Source: Rhizobacter sp. Root404 (GTDB taxonomy: Bacteria; Pseudomonadota; Gammaproteobacteria; Burkholderiales; Burkholderiaceae_C). Taken from it: DNA of 64,000 nt. The position numbers and the translations under genes were made by a program. Within the stretch, counting starts at the first letter, position 1; every line of letters starts with the position of its first letter. The stretch lies in assembly GCF_001425865.1 (NCBI RefSeq), contig NZ_LMDS01000004.1:1432948-1496947 (forward strand). Direction: 5' to 3'. The notes under the pieces are model-generated. The model saw only the letters and a list, made by a program, of their open reading frames with translations. It ran no database searches and was not told the DNA's origin. This document shows positions 25,826 to 35,735 of the stretch, in pieces.

Positions 25826-26500
25826 ATGAAGAAGACTCTCGCCCTGTTGGCCACGCTTTGCTTGACCACGTCGTACCCGCTGCAATCTGCTGCGCAATCT
25901 TTCAGCTTCACATTCTCGGGTTCGGGCGTCAGTGGCGCCGTTACGCTGACCTACGGTGCTGCAACTGATGCGAAGTACCCGCAGGCCTTCGAGGTCACGG
26001 GAATCAGCGGAACGTTCTCAGATTCGAATAACGGGCTCAACATCGTTAATGCCGCTATTGGGCCGCTGGTGCCCATCACGCATGACACTCCTGAGGCAGA
26101 CAACCTGCTGGCGCCGAACGACTTCAGCCGGTTTTCCGTGGCTGCCGGGCTTCCGCCGCCTCATACCGGCACGCTGAGCTACGACAACCTGTTCTATCCA
26201 GCCGGCTCGCCGCCGACCGCTTCCGACTACCCGGTTCACGGCGGCTTTCTCGACATCTATGGTTTGATGTTCAGCATCGGAAACGGCCAAGTGGTCAACT
26301 TGTGGAGCAACGGCGACTTCAGCGGCACAGGTGCCGGGCCGATTGATTACGGTGTCGCCGTTGCCACTGCCGCCATCTCGCTCGACTACGTGGGGGGCGG
26401 CGTCGCAGTCGCAGCGGTGCCCGAGCCCTCTACCTATGCGCTGATGCTCCTGGGCGTGGCCGCCTTCGGCGCGGTGGCCCGCCGCCGGCAAGGGACTTAG
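25826..26500 (+). CDS. PEP-CTERM sorting-domain protein
   Basis: 224 residues: signal peptide (1-23), a beta-rich body ('FSFTFSGSGVSGAVTLTYGA', 'VEVTGISGTFSDSNNG'-like stretch) and the C-terminal sorting signal 'VPEPSTYALMLLGVAAFGAV' followed by 'ARRR'. PEP-CTERM proteins are cut by exosortase (EpsH/XrtA) and exported to the outer surface in exopolysaccharide-producing bacteria. The exosortase gene is not in this window. An AGGAG box precedes ATG 25826. Confidence 0.93.
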   Translation: MKKTLALLATLCLTTSYPLQSAAQSFSFTFSGSGVSGAVTLTYGAATDAKYPQAFEVTGISGTFSDSNNGLNIVNAAIGPLVPITHDTPEADNLLAPNDFSRFSVAAGLPPPHTGTLSYDNLFYPAGSPPTASDYPVHGGFLDIYGLMFSIGNGQVVNLWSNGDFSGTGAGPIDYGVAVATAAISLDYVGGGVAVAAVPEPSTYALMLLGVAAFGAVARRRQGT

Positions 26501-26958
26501 CCCAGTCTGCACTTCCGGGGCGCTGCCTGCGTAGTGCGACTTAGATGCAATGCGCAGCTGGCGGTTGAGGCTGCACGATCGAGTCACCGTCAAGGGTTCT
26601 CGGGAGGCTTACGCGGGCTCGCCAACTGCCGGGGCGCGGCATTAACAAGCGGCTTCGGAGAGTAACTGGACACAGCCGCTGAAGCTCGCGCAGTCAATGG
26701 GAACTGAGGGAGCGCGCCTATCCGATTTAACAATGGTTGGCGGCCCCCGGCACCATCCAAAGCAGCCTGACGCGAACGGCTGCTTCTGGCCGGCACCGGC
26801 GGTACGAGAAAACGCCAGTAGGCCGACATTCGGATCCATAGCCGCGCCGACCAAAGTCAGCTTGCGGCGACTCCGACGTAGACCCGGTGCCGGCCACTTC
26901 CTGCCACTGGCCACGGACTGCTTTCAGGCACCTCACGCAGCGATCTTGGCGAGCGAGC
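26501..26958. other. Intergenic region with degenerate repeat-like sequence
   Basis: This 458-nt gap lies between convergent genes. I see no gene. 'cggctgcttctggccggcac' near 26778 resembles 6923-6940 and 7341-7358, and the 26820-26930 part is rich in 'gccgac', 'gccggc' and 'ctggcc' words, consistent with an old, diverged dispersed repeat. Confidence 0.35.
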
Positions 26959-29900
26959 TCAGCTCATGCCATCCAGCAGCTGTTTGCCTTCGACGAGGTC
27001 AGGCGACGAAAACCCTTGCGTGAACGCTGCATAGTTGCCGCGCAGCATCGCGCGGGCTTCGTCGTCGCGTCCGACCCCTGCATACAAACGCGCCAGCGCC
27101 ATCGTGGCGCGCCACTCGAGGGCTAGCGCCCCCTGTTGCCTGGCGTGCGTCGCAGCTGCTTCGACGCGCAAGATCGCCTGCCGCGTGTCGATCTGTCCGG
27201 TGAGAAGCTGCACTTCCGCGTGCAGACGTTCTATCTCCGGGAGCAGCACCCTGGCATGAGACTTTTCGGCATGGGCCAGCCCTTCCGTCAGGAGTTCGAG
27301 CGCACGACCGAGGTTGCCGCATTGCATGTGGGCCGTCACGGCTGTCACGAGTGTGAATCCGAGCCAGCTCCCATTGCCGTTCCGGCGTTGTTCGACGAGC
27401 CCCTCGCCGATCAACTTGAGTCCGAACTCGGTCTCGCCCGCAAGGGCCCGGCAGGCGCCGCAAGCCACCATTGCCACACCCCGCCACACCGGGAAGCTGT
27501 GCCGGTCTGCCAGCTGCAGCAAGGTCTCGGCACGCTCCCGCGCCCGCGCGTAGTCGCGTGTTCCGCAGGCAGCCAGGGTCGCCCACATGCATGCAATGGA
27601 CTGGCTGAACGGGTGCTCGATCTCCTCGGCGATAGCAACGGCCCTGTCCGCAAGCTGCAAGGCCTCGTCGGCATAGCCCGTCAACCACGCCGCATTGGCA
27701 CCGGTGCCGCAGGCGCAGATTCCAGGGTCGTGGCCACCGTAGATGTGGCGATGATGCTGGTGCCGCTCGCGGTCGTAAAGCCGAATGCCGACCAATGTAT
27801 CGGTCCGGCTGGCGCGCGCGTCACCCATCATGTAGGAGTTGGTCCAGCGCGCGTGATGCGCCTGGAGCACAAATTCCTCGTTGCCCAACCGCCGAGCCAG
27901 CGCCACCAAGTCGTCGGTGCGCCGGGCCGCCTCGAGCATGCGGGAGGTGCCGTTCTTCGTGATCCAGTCGCCCCACAAGGCCATGAAGCCCTCTGGACTA
28001 TCGCCTAAGGTCTCCGCGATGCCGCTCGCACGCGCATAGTTGTCTACCGTTTCGGGCGCGAAGGACTTCGTTGCAAAGAACGCCGGGCCAATCGTTACGC
28101 GCAACACGAGTTCCGTCTTTGTGCGCTCCGGCGATTCGGGCAGCAGGGCCAGTTGTTCCAGCGCTGCACCCAGGTGCCCGATGGCTTCGCTGTAGCCAGA
28201 GCGCAGTATGGCCACGTCACCCGCGCGCTGCCAGTAATCAATGGCTTGCGCCGGCATCAGCGCACGGCTGTAGTGGTGCGCTACCAGTTCCGGATGTGCT
28301 TGCGCTAACTCGTCAAATGTTTGCACGTAGGCATTGGCCGCAAGCCGGTGATATTGCGAGCGCGTGCTCTTCAGCAGCGTGTCGTATGCCGATTCCTGAA
28401 TCAGCGCATGCTTGAAGACGTAGTGCGAGCGCGGCGGAACGCCGCGCTGATGGATGATCTCTGCGCGATTCAGCGCCGCCAGTCTTTCCTCCAGGTCGGC
28501 ATGTGGCAGACCGCAGATCGCGTGCAGCACGGCATAGTCGAACTCTCGCCCCAGCACCGACGCTACCTGCGCCACCATCTTTGCGTCGCCAAGACGGTCC
28601 AGCCGGGCGGTGAGCGAATCGCGCAGAGTGGCCGGCACCTCCAACGCGGCGGCAGTGGCGTCAGTTCGCAGCGCCGGCACCTCTCGCTCGGCGATGACCT
28701 GAGCTTCGATCATTGCCTTGGTCAGCTCTTCGACGAACAGCGGCACGCCGTCCGTGCGCCGTGCCACTGCCTCAACGATGTGCAGCGGCAACTCTTTGCC
28801 GCCGTTGATGCCCAGGGCCACCTGCGTGCTTTGTTCGGGCGTTAGGCGCGAGAGCGGCAGAGTGGAGACCTGGCCGTGAAGCGCCCACGCCGGAACAAAC
28901 TCGGGCCTGAAAGTCAGCACCACCATGATCGGCATCTGCGCGATACGCTCGAGCAGCGTGCCGAGCAGGTCGCGGGTCGAGGCATCGACCCAGTGCAGGT
29001 CTTCGACCAGCATCACCAGCGGCGTCTGCTGAGCGTCGGCGCCGAGCCAGGCGATCAGCGCGTCCAGTGTGCGGCGCTTGCGCTGGTCGGGCGCGAGCCC
29101 GTGCAATGATTCCTCGTTCGCACCTGCGACGCCCAACAGCGACGCGAGCAGTGCGAAGGTCGTCTCGTCGCCAAGACCCGCCACTTCGAGCGCGCGCGAA
29201 AGCGCCCCGGAACGCTCGGCAGGTGAATCGCCGCTGTCGCGTAGCACGCCACGCTCGATCAGGTCGATCATCGGATGCAGCGCGCTGTTCTGGAAGAAGG
29301 GCGAGCAGAAAACGTTTCTCCAGGCCGGCCCGTCGGCGCCCGCGCTTTCGCGAAATGCCGCCAGCAGACACGACTTGCCGATCCCGCCTTCGCCGGAAAT
29401 CAAGACGGCCTGCCCATGTCCACTGCGCGCCAGCGTCCAGCGTTCCTGCAGATGCAGAAGTTCCTTCTCGCGCCCAACCAGCGTCGCGGTAGGCCGTCTC
29501 GCCTCCGGGCCTGAGGCCGCAAAGGCGGCGTCGATGGCGAAGAGATTAAGTTCCCTGGCCACACCCTTGAGCGGCCGCGCACCCATCGACCGCGTCGGAA
29601 ACCGGGGGCCGAGCAGACGCGCTGTGGCTGCACTGATGCACACCGAATCGGCCGCCGCTTCACCTTGGATACGTGCAGCGATGTTCGGTGTCTCACCAAT
29701 CGCATGCACTTCTCGCACGTTGCCGGCGCCCATTTCGCCGACCACCACCAGGCCAGTGTGGATGCCGACACGCACGGCGATCGCCTCCTCCCCGCGTTGT
29801 CGCAGGTCCAAGGCCAGGCGTTGCGTACCCTCGACAATAGCCAGTCCAGCCAGCACTGCACGTTCGGCGTCGTCGTCGTGCGCCGCCGGGTAACCGAAGT

Positions 29901-30306
29901 AGGCCAACACGCCATCGCCTGCATATTGGTGAATGTGGCCTCCGTAACGCTCGGTGCATTCCACGCAAACGTGCTGATAGGCGCGCAGCAGTGCACGCAA
30001 AGCCTCGGGGTCGAGGTGTCCGGACAGCACGGTCGCGCCGACGACGTCAGCGAACATCACAGTAAGCTGCCGGCGCTCGCCGTCGCCAAGAATCGGTGGC
30101 GATTCTTCGGCGGGCGTCGCGACAAGGGCCGGCGCGCTCGGATTGGCCCGAAACGTAGATCCGCAGGTGCCGCAAAAGCGCGCCACGGCGCTCGCTGTGG
30201 CGCCGCAGCCTGGGCACTTCTTTTCCAGTGCGGTACCGCAGGCCTCGCAGAAGCGTAGTCCGTCGCGCGTCGCACAACCGCAGCTTCCGCATTTCATGGT
30301 GCACAC
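26959..30306 (-). CDS. Class III adenylate/guanylate cyclase-AAA ATPase-TPR signalling protein
   Basis: 1115 residues. Residues 1-55 hold two double-zinc-ribbon units ('CGSCGCATRDGLRFCEACG', 'CPGCGATASAVARFCGTCG'). Residues about 75-255 are a class III cyclase domain ('QLTVMFADVVGATVLSGHLD' with a metal Asp, 'YAGDGVLAYFGYP', 'GIHTGLVVVGEMG'). An AAA/STAND ATPase follows ('GREKELLHLQERW', Walker A 'LISGEGGIGKSCLLAAF', 'MLVEDLHWVDAST'), and the last 500 residues are TPR-like helices. No membrane helix is present. It would make a cyclic nucleotide under control of the ATPase/TPR part. ATG 30297 is an alternative start. Confidence 0.9.
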   Translation of the reverse strand: MCTMKCGSCGCATRDGLRFCEACGTALEKKCPGCGATASAVARFCGTCGSTFRANPSAPALVATPAEESPPILGDGERRQLTVMFADVVGATVLSGHLDPEALRALLRAYQHVCVECTERYGGHIHQYAGDGVLAYFGYPAAHDDDAERAVLAGLAIVEGTQRLALDLRQRGEEAIAVRVGIHTGLVVVGEMGAGNVREVHAIGETPNIAARIQGEAAADSVCISAATARLLGPRFPTRSMGARPLKGVARELNLFAIDAAFAASGPEARRPTATLVGREKELLHLQERWTLARSGHGQAVLISGEGGIGKSCLLAAFRESAGADGPAWRNVFCSPFFQNSALHPMIDLIERGVLRDSGDSPAERSGALSRALEVAGLGDETTFALLASLLGVAGANEESLHGLAPDQRKRRTLDALIAWLGADAQQTPLVMLVEDLHWVDASTRDLLGTLLERIAQMPIMVVLTFRPEFVPAWALHGQVSTLPLSRLTPEQSTQVALGINGGKELPLHIVEAVARRTDGVPLFVEELTKAMIEAQVIAEREVPALRTDATAAALEVPATLRDSLTARLDRLGDAKMVAQVASVLGREFDYAVLHAICGLPHADLEERLAALNRAEIIHQRGVPPRSHYVFKHALIQESAYDTLLKSTRSQYHRLAANAYVQTFDELAQAHPELVAHHYSRALMPAQAIDYWQRAGDVAILRSGYSEAIGHLGAALEQLALLPESPERTKTELVLRVTIGPAFFATKSFAPETVDNYARASGIAETLGDSPEGFMALWGDWITKNGTSRMLEAARRTDDLVALARRLGNEEFVLQAHHARWTNSYMMGDARASRTDTLVGIRLYDRERHQHHRHIYGGHDPGICACGTGANAAWLTGYADEALQLADRAVAIAEEIEHPFSQSIACMWATLAACGTRDYARARERAETLLQLADRHSFPVWRGVAMVACGACRALAGETEFGLKLIGEGLVEQRRNGNGSWLGFTLVTAVTAHMQCGNLGRALELLTEGLAHAEKSHARVLLPEIERLHAEVQLLTGQIDTRQAILRVEAAATHARQQGALALEWRATMALARLYAGVGRDDEARAMLRGNYAAFTQGFSSPDLVEGKQLLDGMS

Positions 30307-30717
30307 ACCTCTGGGACCGGCATGGCCCGGCCTACTCGTCTTGGCCCGCCCCAGGTGATCGACCGACCCAGGCTCATTGGAGCATGAGCATGAGTCTGTG
30401 ACCTGTGCTGGGAGAGAACGACTTCCTAAGCTGCGCTGCAGCCGGCAACATCAGGGTAAGCGATTCTGACTGGATTGAATGATGAACCTGTCGCGCATCC
30501 CTTCGAATGGCCGATGTCGGGCCAGCAATCTGGACTGTCGTCCGGCTCCGGGTGCAACGGGGGAGTGCTTCAGGCTAGTTCGATGCCAAGGTCAGCTTTG
30601 CGGCAGCGAGTGGGCGGAGGGTTGGTCACCACCGATCCAGATCCGAATTTCGCGGCGTCAGATGAAAAGCAGGGAAACTGTCGCTCGGCATCCGAGCCGA
30701 TAGAGTCACAGACTCGC
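30307..30717. other. Intergenic region, no gene seen
   Basis: This 411-nt gap sits upstream of the cyclase gene. Frames are short and unlike proteins. The 30500-30700 segment has the degenerate wording found in other gaps. The cyclase promoter should lie near 30310-30400 but is not identifiable by eye. Confidence 0.35.
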
Positions 30718-31000
30718 TCATTCCTCCAGGAATGTCCAAGTGTCCGCGCCGTCGAATTTGCGAACGCGTACGGAAGCGATGAGCTCCGGATCGAAGTTTC
30801 CTAGACCGACGCCGTGTTTGGCGCCGGGCACCACCTCGACAGGCTCCCAGTGAGTAACGCAGCCGCAATGTCTGCAGCGGATCGTGCGCAAGGTTCTGTC
30901 GCCCTGGACATAGGCCTCGGTCGAGTTGGGATGGCCTTCGCGCCAAGTGGCTGAAGCTGGACGAGAGCGGGTGCTGTCGTAGTCGAAATCGATGCGACCC
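30718..31000 (-). pseudogene. GFA-family (formaldehyde-activating-like) zinc protein, N-terminally truncated
   Basis: The C-terminal part is clear: 'STEAYVQGDRTLRTIRCRHC', 'GCVTHWEPVEV', 'LGNFDPELIASVRVRKFDGA' and 'DTWTFLEE'. This matches the second half of GFA/Mss4-like proteins, including the CRHCGC zinc pair. The first half, with the other zinc cysteines (CHCGAV and CxxC), is not found upstream in any frame; the frame instead runs into the next gene's 3' end at 31106. It is likely a dead remnant, though a diverged short form cannot be excluded. Confidence 0.5.
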
Positions 31001-31105
31001 TCCTGAAGGACAAGATCAAGAGCTGGCCGGCCGGTTTGGAGCGAGCAATTCGGCGGGCCGGCCCTCTCAGGTCGGCCACGAGCTCGCGATCGTGTACGCC
31101 GACAG

Positions 31106-33016
31106 TCAGCGCTTGTAGGAAGCCAGCGAAGTGTCATCCAATCCCACGCGTCGAAGGAGCACCGCGAAGCGAGGGTCGGACCGAATCGGCGCCCAGCGCG
31201 GGTCGTTGCGGAGGAAGATGAGGCAGTTGGAGCGCTTCTCGACCGCCTCGCCCAGAAGCGCGATGGCGCGCTCCTTCTCGGAAATACTCAAATAAGCAGC
31301 AGCCGATTCATAGGGGCATGCGAAGGAGCCGGTGCGTTCTGCCCTTTCCATCAGTGGCAACACCTTGTGCTTCAATCCCCCATAGCCATAGGCTTGAGCC
31401 AACATGATCATTGCAACAGCGGAACCGTCGAGTTCCGCTCCTCGCTCCGCGAGTTTGATCGCACGTTCATGGTCACCGACAATCGAAGCCCCGACGCCGG
31501 CGCCGGAGAAGACCAACCCGATGTCTGGGTGCTGCCGCATCTTCTGTTCGGACCAAGTGCGCGCCGCGTCGGGCTCGCCCACCATGAACAGCGCCCAGTT
31601 TCCCCAATCCGCCATTTCCGCGTTCAGCGGGTCCAGGCGATTGGCCGTCTGCAGCGCACGCTTCACCTTATCTGCATCGCCCAAGCCCGCGTAATAGAGC
31701 GCGAAGCCCAACTCGGTCTGGGCCAGCGTGGGGTCGCGCCGCTTCGCGGTGTTCAAGGCAATCCAAGCATCCTTCCACCGCCAGGCCATGACGTAGGTCA
31801 GCCCCAGTGATGACCAAGCTTCGGCGGAATCGGGACGCAACTCGCGCGCCTCGGCTATGGAGTCGATCACGGTCTGCAGCAGATTAATCGGGGGCTCGTA
31901 GTAGGCGAACAGCTGACGATAGGCGTCGCTGCGGGCGATGTAGGCGTCGAAGAACTTCGGGTCCAGCACGATCGCCTGCTTGAACAGCGAGATGGCTTTC
32001 GGAAGCGACTCGCGGCTGAGCAGGTCCAACTGGTGTCGCCCTTCCACATACAGCTCGTAGGCCTTGAGATTGGCTGTCGGCAGTTGGCCAAGGGCCCGGA
32101 GTTCGTCGTCGAGTACGACCACCTTCAGCGACTGTGATACTGCGGCGGCGATGCCCGACTGGATGGCAAAAAGGTTCGTGTCGTCGATTCGACCGGTGTA
32201 ATCCCGGTCCCAGACGACGCCACCTTTCTGCAGATCCTCCAGTTCCACGGTGATGCGCAGCGTCTTGTCCTCGGCAATGTTGACCACGCCGTCCAGAACG
32301 TAGCGAACGTCGGGCAGCTGCGCGCGGATGTAGTCGCGCGACTTCTTGCCCTTGAATGTGAATGCCGACGTCACCGGCACGACGCGCAACCCGGAGACCT
32401 GGCGCAGGTTGCGGATCACCTCGCGGGTGGTCTGGTCAGCGGAAGGCTGCCAGGTCTCGGCGGCGCTGCCGGAGACATTGAAGGGCACGACCAGAACGTA
32501 AGGCTGGCCAGCAGCCGCTGTCTTGCCGGCCGGGGCGGCCAAGAAGTACCACGCCGTCGCTGCGCTGGACAGCAGCAGGACGGCCAAGATGACCAGGTGA
32601 ACGCGCCAACGGTGGTGGGCCGCGGGCGGGTTGGCTGCCACCGGCTCCGACCGGTCAGGCATCGGATCCGGCGCAGGAATCGGCTCGGGACCGGCGACGG
32701 CATCCGGGATTTCCCGCACGGGCCCGACGAACTGATAGCCCCGCCCGCGCACGGTCTGGATGGTCTGCTGCAGATCGCCGTTATCGCCCAGAACCTTGCG
32801 AGCGCTCTTGACGTGGTTGCTGAGGGTGGCGTCTGAGACCTCACGACCCTCCCAGACGTTCTTGAACAGCTCCTCCCGGGTTAAGACCCGGTCGCGATGC
32901 CGGATCAAGTGCACCAGCAAGTCGAAGACCTTGGGCTCGACTGGTATCACGGTATCCCCGGCACCGATTCGGAACGTGGCAGTGTCAATCGTGAACTGGC
33001 CGACTTGGTACTTCAT
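31106..33016 (-). CDS. CadC-like membrane regulator: winged helix, one TM helix, TPR region
   Basis: 636 residues. The OmpR-type winged helix is at 1-105 ('VEPKVFDLLVHLIRHRDRVL', 'VSDATLSNHVKSARKVLGDN', 'VRGRGYQFVG'). A proline-rich linker and one membrane helix (about 140-162, 'LVILAVLLLSSAATAWYFLA') follow, then a FlgO-like domain ('VLVVPFNVSGSAAETWQPSA') and TPR repeats ('LGLTYVMAWRWKDAW'). It diverges from the sterol-desaturase-family gene at 33132 (115-nt gap), its likeliest target. Confidence 0.9.
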   Translation of the reverse strand: MKYQVGQFTIDTATFRIGAGDTVIPVEPKVFDLLVHLIRHRDRVLTREELFKNVWEGREVSDATLSNHVKSARKVLGDNGDLQQTIQTVRGRGYQFVGPVREIPDAVAGPEPIPAPDPMPDRSEPVAANPPAAHHRWRVHLVILAVLLLSSAATAWYFLAAPAGKTAAAGQPYVLVVPFNVSGSAAETWQPSADQTTREVIRNLRQVSGLRVVPVTSAFTFKGKKSRDYIRAQLPDVRYVLDGVVNIAEDKTLRITVELEDLQKGGVVWDRDYTGRIDDTNLFAIQSGIAAAVSQSLKVVVLDDELRALGQLPTANLKAYELYVEGRHQLDLLSRESLPKAISLFKQAIVLDPKFFDAYIARSDAYRQLFAYYEPPINLLQTVIDSIAEARELRPDSAEAWSSLGLTYVMAWRWKDAWIALNTAKRRDPTLAQTELGFALYYAGLGDADKVKRALQTANRLDPLNAEMADWGNWALFMVGEPDAARTWSEQKMRQHPDIGLVFSGAGVGASIVGDHERAIKLAERGAELDGSAVAMIMLAQAYGYGGLKHKVLPLMERAERTGSFACPYESAAAYLSISEKERAIALLGEAVEKRSNCLIFLRNDPRWAPIRSDPRFAVLLRRVGLDDTSLASYKR

Positions 33017-33131
33017 GGAAGCCCCACGGAATCCGTTATCGAAAGATTACGCATCGATTATCGAAGCCTCATGCATCGAGCGCGTACCCCCTGCATCGTT
33101 GGCACAGCCCACCACCACGAGGAGGAACCTC

Positions 33132-33914
33132 ATGCCGACCCCACTGGACATCCTGCTGGACCCCGTTTCGCTCACGGTCCTTGCGCTTTATGGCGCACTG
33201 ATTGTTCTCGAAGCCCTTTTCCCCGCTGGCCCGCTCCCTCGGGTGCCGGGCTGGCGGACGCGTGCGTTGCTCGTCTTCGCCTTCTATTTCTTCCTCTCGT
33301 CCTATCTGCCGCTGCTGTGGAACGCGACGCTGTCGAAGTATCAGCTCTTCAACCTGGAATCGGTCCACCCGGCTTGGGGCTGCGCCATCGCAGTGCTCTT
33401 CTATGAGTTCCTGGTTTATTGGTGGCACCGCGCCATGCACAGCGCAAACTGGCTGTGGCGCAGCTTTCATCAGATGCACCACAGCGCTGAGCGCGTGGAC
33501 AGCTTCGGGGCCTTCTATTTCAGCCCGCTGGACATCGTCGGCTGGACCCTCCTCAGCAGCCTTACCTTGACCATTGGCGTGGGTCTAGGCGCTCAGGCCG
33601 TCAGTTGGTTCATGTACGCGACAACCCTGCTGGCGGTATTCCAGCACACCAACGTCCGCACACCGCAGTGGCTGGGCTACATCGTGCAGCGCCCGGAGAG
33701 TCACCGCCTGCACCATGCCCGCGGCGTCCACCGCCACAACTACTCCGACCTCCCACTGTGGGACATGGTTTTCGGTACGTTCCGCAACCCAAAGGAGTTC
33801 GCGACCGAAACCGGCTTCCATCCGGGCGCTTCGGCCCGCATCCCACACATGTTGCTGTTCCGGGACGTGGCCGGAACGGACTACGACGTTGCCGCGCCGG
33901 CATCGATCCGCTAA
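33132..33914 (+). CDS. Sterol desaturase / fatty acid hydroxylase family membrane protein
   Basis: 260 residues with four or five hydrophobic segments and the eight-histidine di-iron motif set of the family: 'WWHRAMH' (HxxxH), 'FHQMHH' (HxxHH), and 'ESHRLHHARGVHRHNYSD' (HxxHH plus more His). Members insert oxygen or a double bond into lipids in the inner membrane. The start has a GGAGG box 6-8 nt upstream of ATG 33132. It is followed after 20 nt by the propeller lipoprotein gene and is divergent from a CadC-like regulator. Confidence 0.9.
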   Translation: MPTPLDILLDPVSLTVLALYGALIVLEALFPAGPLPRVPGWRTRALLVFAFYFFLSSYLPLLWNATLSKYQLFNLESVHPAWGCAIAVLFYEFLVYWWHRAMHSANWLWRSFHQMHHSAERVDSFGAFYFSPLDIVGWTLLSSLTLTIGVGLGAQAVSWFMYATTLLAVFQHTNVRTPQWLGYIVQRPESHRLHHARGVHRHNYSDLPLWDMVFGTFRNPKEFATETGFHPGASARIPHMLLFRDVAGTDYDVAAPASIR

Positions 33915-33934
33915 ACCCACCAGGAGTTACCCAC

Positions 33935-35101
33935 ATGATCCGCAAACTCATCATATGCGCCTTCCCCGGAGTCGCTGCCGTCCTGCTCGTCACCGCCTGC
34001 GGCGGCGGTGGCGACGATGGCCGCGCATCGACCGCCGGCACCCGCCCGACTGCGCTGAGCGTTGCGCGCAGCCCCGGCAGCAAGCCCCAGGGCTCCGTTG
34101 TCGTCACGAATTACGCGACCGGCCTGACCAGCCCTCGCGGTCTGGCCTTCGGTCCGGACGGCGATCTCTATGTAGCAGAAGCCGGTACGGGCGGAACGAT
34201 GGCCCCGCTGGGCACGGCCGACTGCCCAACCAACATCAACATCTATAGCCCTTACACGGCCGGCTACACCGGCCGCGTGTTGCGATTGAGGCCTGACGGC
34301 AGCAAGCAGACGGTCGCCGACCGCCTGCCGAGCATGACCGACGCGTATGGGGGCAACTATGGCCCCACCGATCTGGCGTTTGTTAACACCACGCTGTACT
34401 TGTTGATCGAAATGGGCGGCTGTTCGCATGGCTTGCCCGGCAGCGATGCGGCGATCATTCGCATCAACGCGGACGGCTCGACCACCCAGGTCGCGAACCT
34501 GAGCGCCTGGCTCGCGGCCAACCCACCGCACTTCATCAAGGACACGAACCCGGCCACCACAGACCTCGAGCCCGGCGGCGTGTTCCACTCGATGATCAGC
34601 TACCAGAACGAACTGTACGTGGTCGAAACGAACCGCGGCATGTTGGTGAAGGTCAACCCGGCGACCGGCGCCATCGGGCTGGCCCACGACATGTCGAGCG
34701 ATAAAGCCGAACACAATCCGATCGTGATGACGCAGCACCGCGGCAGGTTCTATGTCGGTACCTTTGGTGAGGACGGCGGACCGTCGGAGCTGGCGGTGTT
34801 CAAGGCTGACTTCGCGGACTACACCTTGCCGTTCAAGTCGCGCAACCCGATCGTCGGACTGGCGTGGCACCGCGAGAGCCTGTACGCCGTGGAGATCTTC
34901 CCGCGCGACGAGGCGTGGACGACCGACAACGCGAATCTGGTGTCGTTCAATCCGGCAACGGGCGAGCGCAAGGAGCTTGCCGTGAAGTTCGCCAGCCTGC
35001 CCAACGGACTGGTGGTCGGGCCCGATGGGGCGCTCTACACATCCAACGTCACGCTCAGCGCCACGCCTGGGGATGGCAGCGTGCTGCGCATCGTCCCGTG
35101 A
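33935..35101 (+). CDS. Beta-propeller (NHL/ScyD-like) lipoprotein
   Basis: 388 residues. A lipoprotein signal ends in 'LLVTACGGGG' (lipobox Cys about 22). The body shows repeated propeller blades: 'GLTSPRGLAFGPDGDLYVAE', 'YGPTDLAFVNTTLYLLIEMG', 'HSMISYQNELYVVETNRGML', 'NPIVGLAWHRESLYAVEIFP' and 'LPNGLVVGPDGALYTSNVT'. It resembles ScyD/ScyE-type secreted propellers of unknown enzymatic role. An AGGAG box lies before ATG 33935; it probably shares a transcript with the desaturase-family gene. Confidence 0.87.
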   Translation: MIRKLIICAFPGVAAVLLVTACGGGGDDGRASTAGTRPTALSVARSPGSKPQGSVVVTNYATGLTSPRGLAFGPDGDLYVAEAGTGGTMAPLGTADCPTNINIYSPYTAGYTGRVLRLRPDGSKQTVADRLPSMTDAYGGNYGPTDLAFVNTTLYLLIEMGGCSHGLPGSDAAIIRINADGSTTQVANLSAWLAANPPHFIKDTNPATTDLEPGGVFHSMISYQNELYVVETNRGMLVKVNPATGAIGLAHDMSSDKAEHNPIVMTQHRGRFYVGTFGEDGGPSELAVFKADFADYTLPFKSRNPIVGLAWHRESLYAVEIFPRDEAWTTDNANLVSFNPATGERKELAVKFASLPNGLVVGPDGALYTSNVTLSATPGDGSVLRIVP

Positions 35102-35221
35102 AGCCGACAGGGGCAGGATCGCCCTGAATCACCAAGTCCGACCCGCCCTGGGCGCAATCATGCGCCCTGCGCGATCGGACCGGGACCTACAGCTTGGCTG
35201 GATCAGCCGCTTCTTCAGCAA

Positions 35222-35735
35222 TCGGACTTGATCGCCGATGTCGGCATTGGGCTGCCCTTCGTTATGGGAGTGGTGCTGGTGCTGGCCTGGCCGATCCTGC
35301 TATCGGGCCCGATCCTAAACCGCCATCGCGCCCTGCATCGCTGGGACGGAATGGGCGGGTTGCATCGGAGTAAACGCAGACGGCGCCAGCGGGCCCTTTG
35401 ACCTGGCCATGCTCGTCTTGTTCTTCGTGCCGAACCTACTGGCGGCCGAGTTACTCATCCGCAGCCTGCACAGGCGGCTTGTCTTTCCGGTCGGCCTGAA
35501 AATGGCCGGCCGTCGCCGTGCTCGGCGGTGCGGCCCTGGTCTTCGCCGATGCGACCATCATGGCAAGCGCGACTGACACGGGGAAGTTCGGGTAGCAGCT
35601 CGTGCCGCTGCTGGATGTCACGGGCGAGCCGGCCTTTGCCTCAACATTGAATGACGGCTCTACGGCGACCAACTCGATCCTGTCAAAGTCCGTGATGGGT
35701 CGGCAACGCCAGGTCGGTAGATCGAACTGCTGACG
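35222..35735 (+). pseudogene. Decayed membrane-protein gene, fragments in several frames
   Basis: The 935-nt gap 35102-36036 contains no intact gene but has pieces of protein-like hydrophobic sequence: 'DVGIGLPFVMGVVLVLAWPI' near 35235, 'LAMLVLFFVPNLLAAELLIR' near 35405, then in another frame 'VLGGAALVFADATIMASATD' near 35525, ended by a stop. Changes of frame and stops separate them. This looks like one multi-helix membrane protein that has decayed; the family is not recognised. The rest of the gap (35736-36036) shows nothing. Confidence 0.35.
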
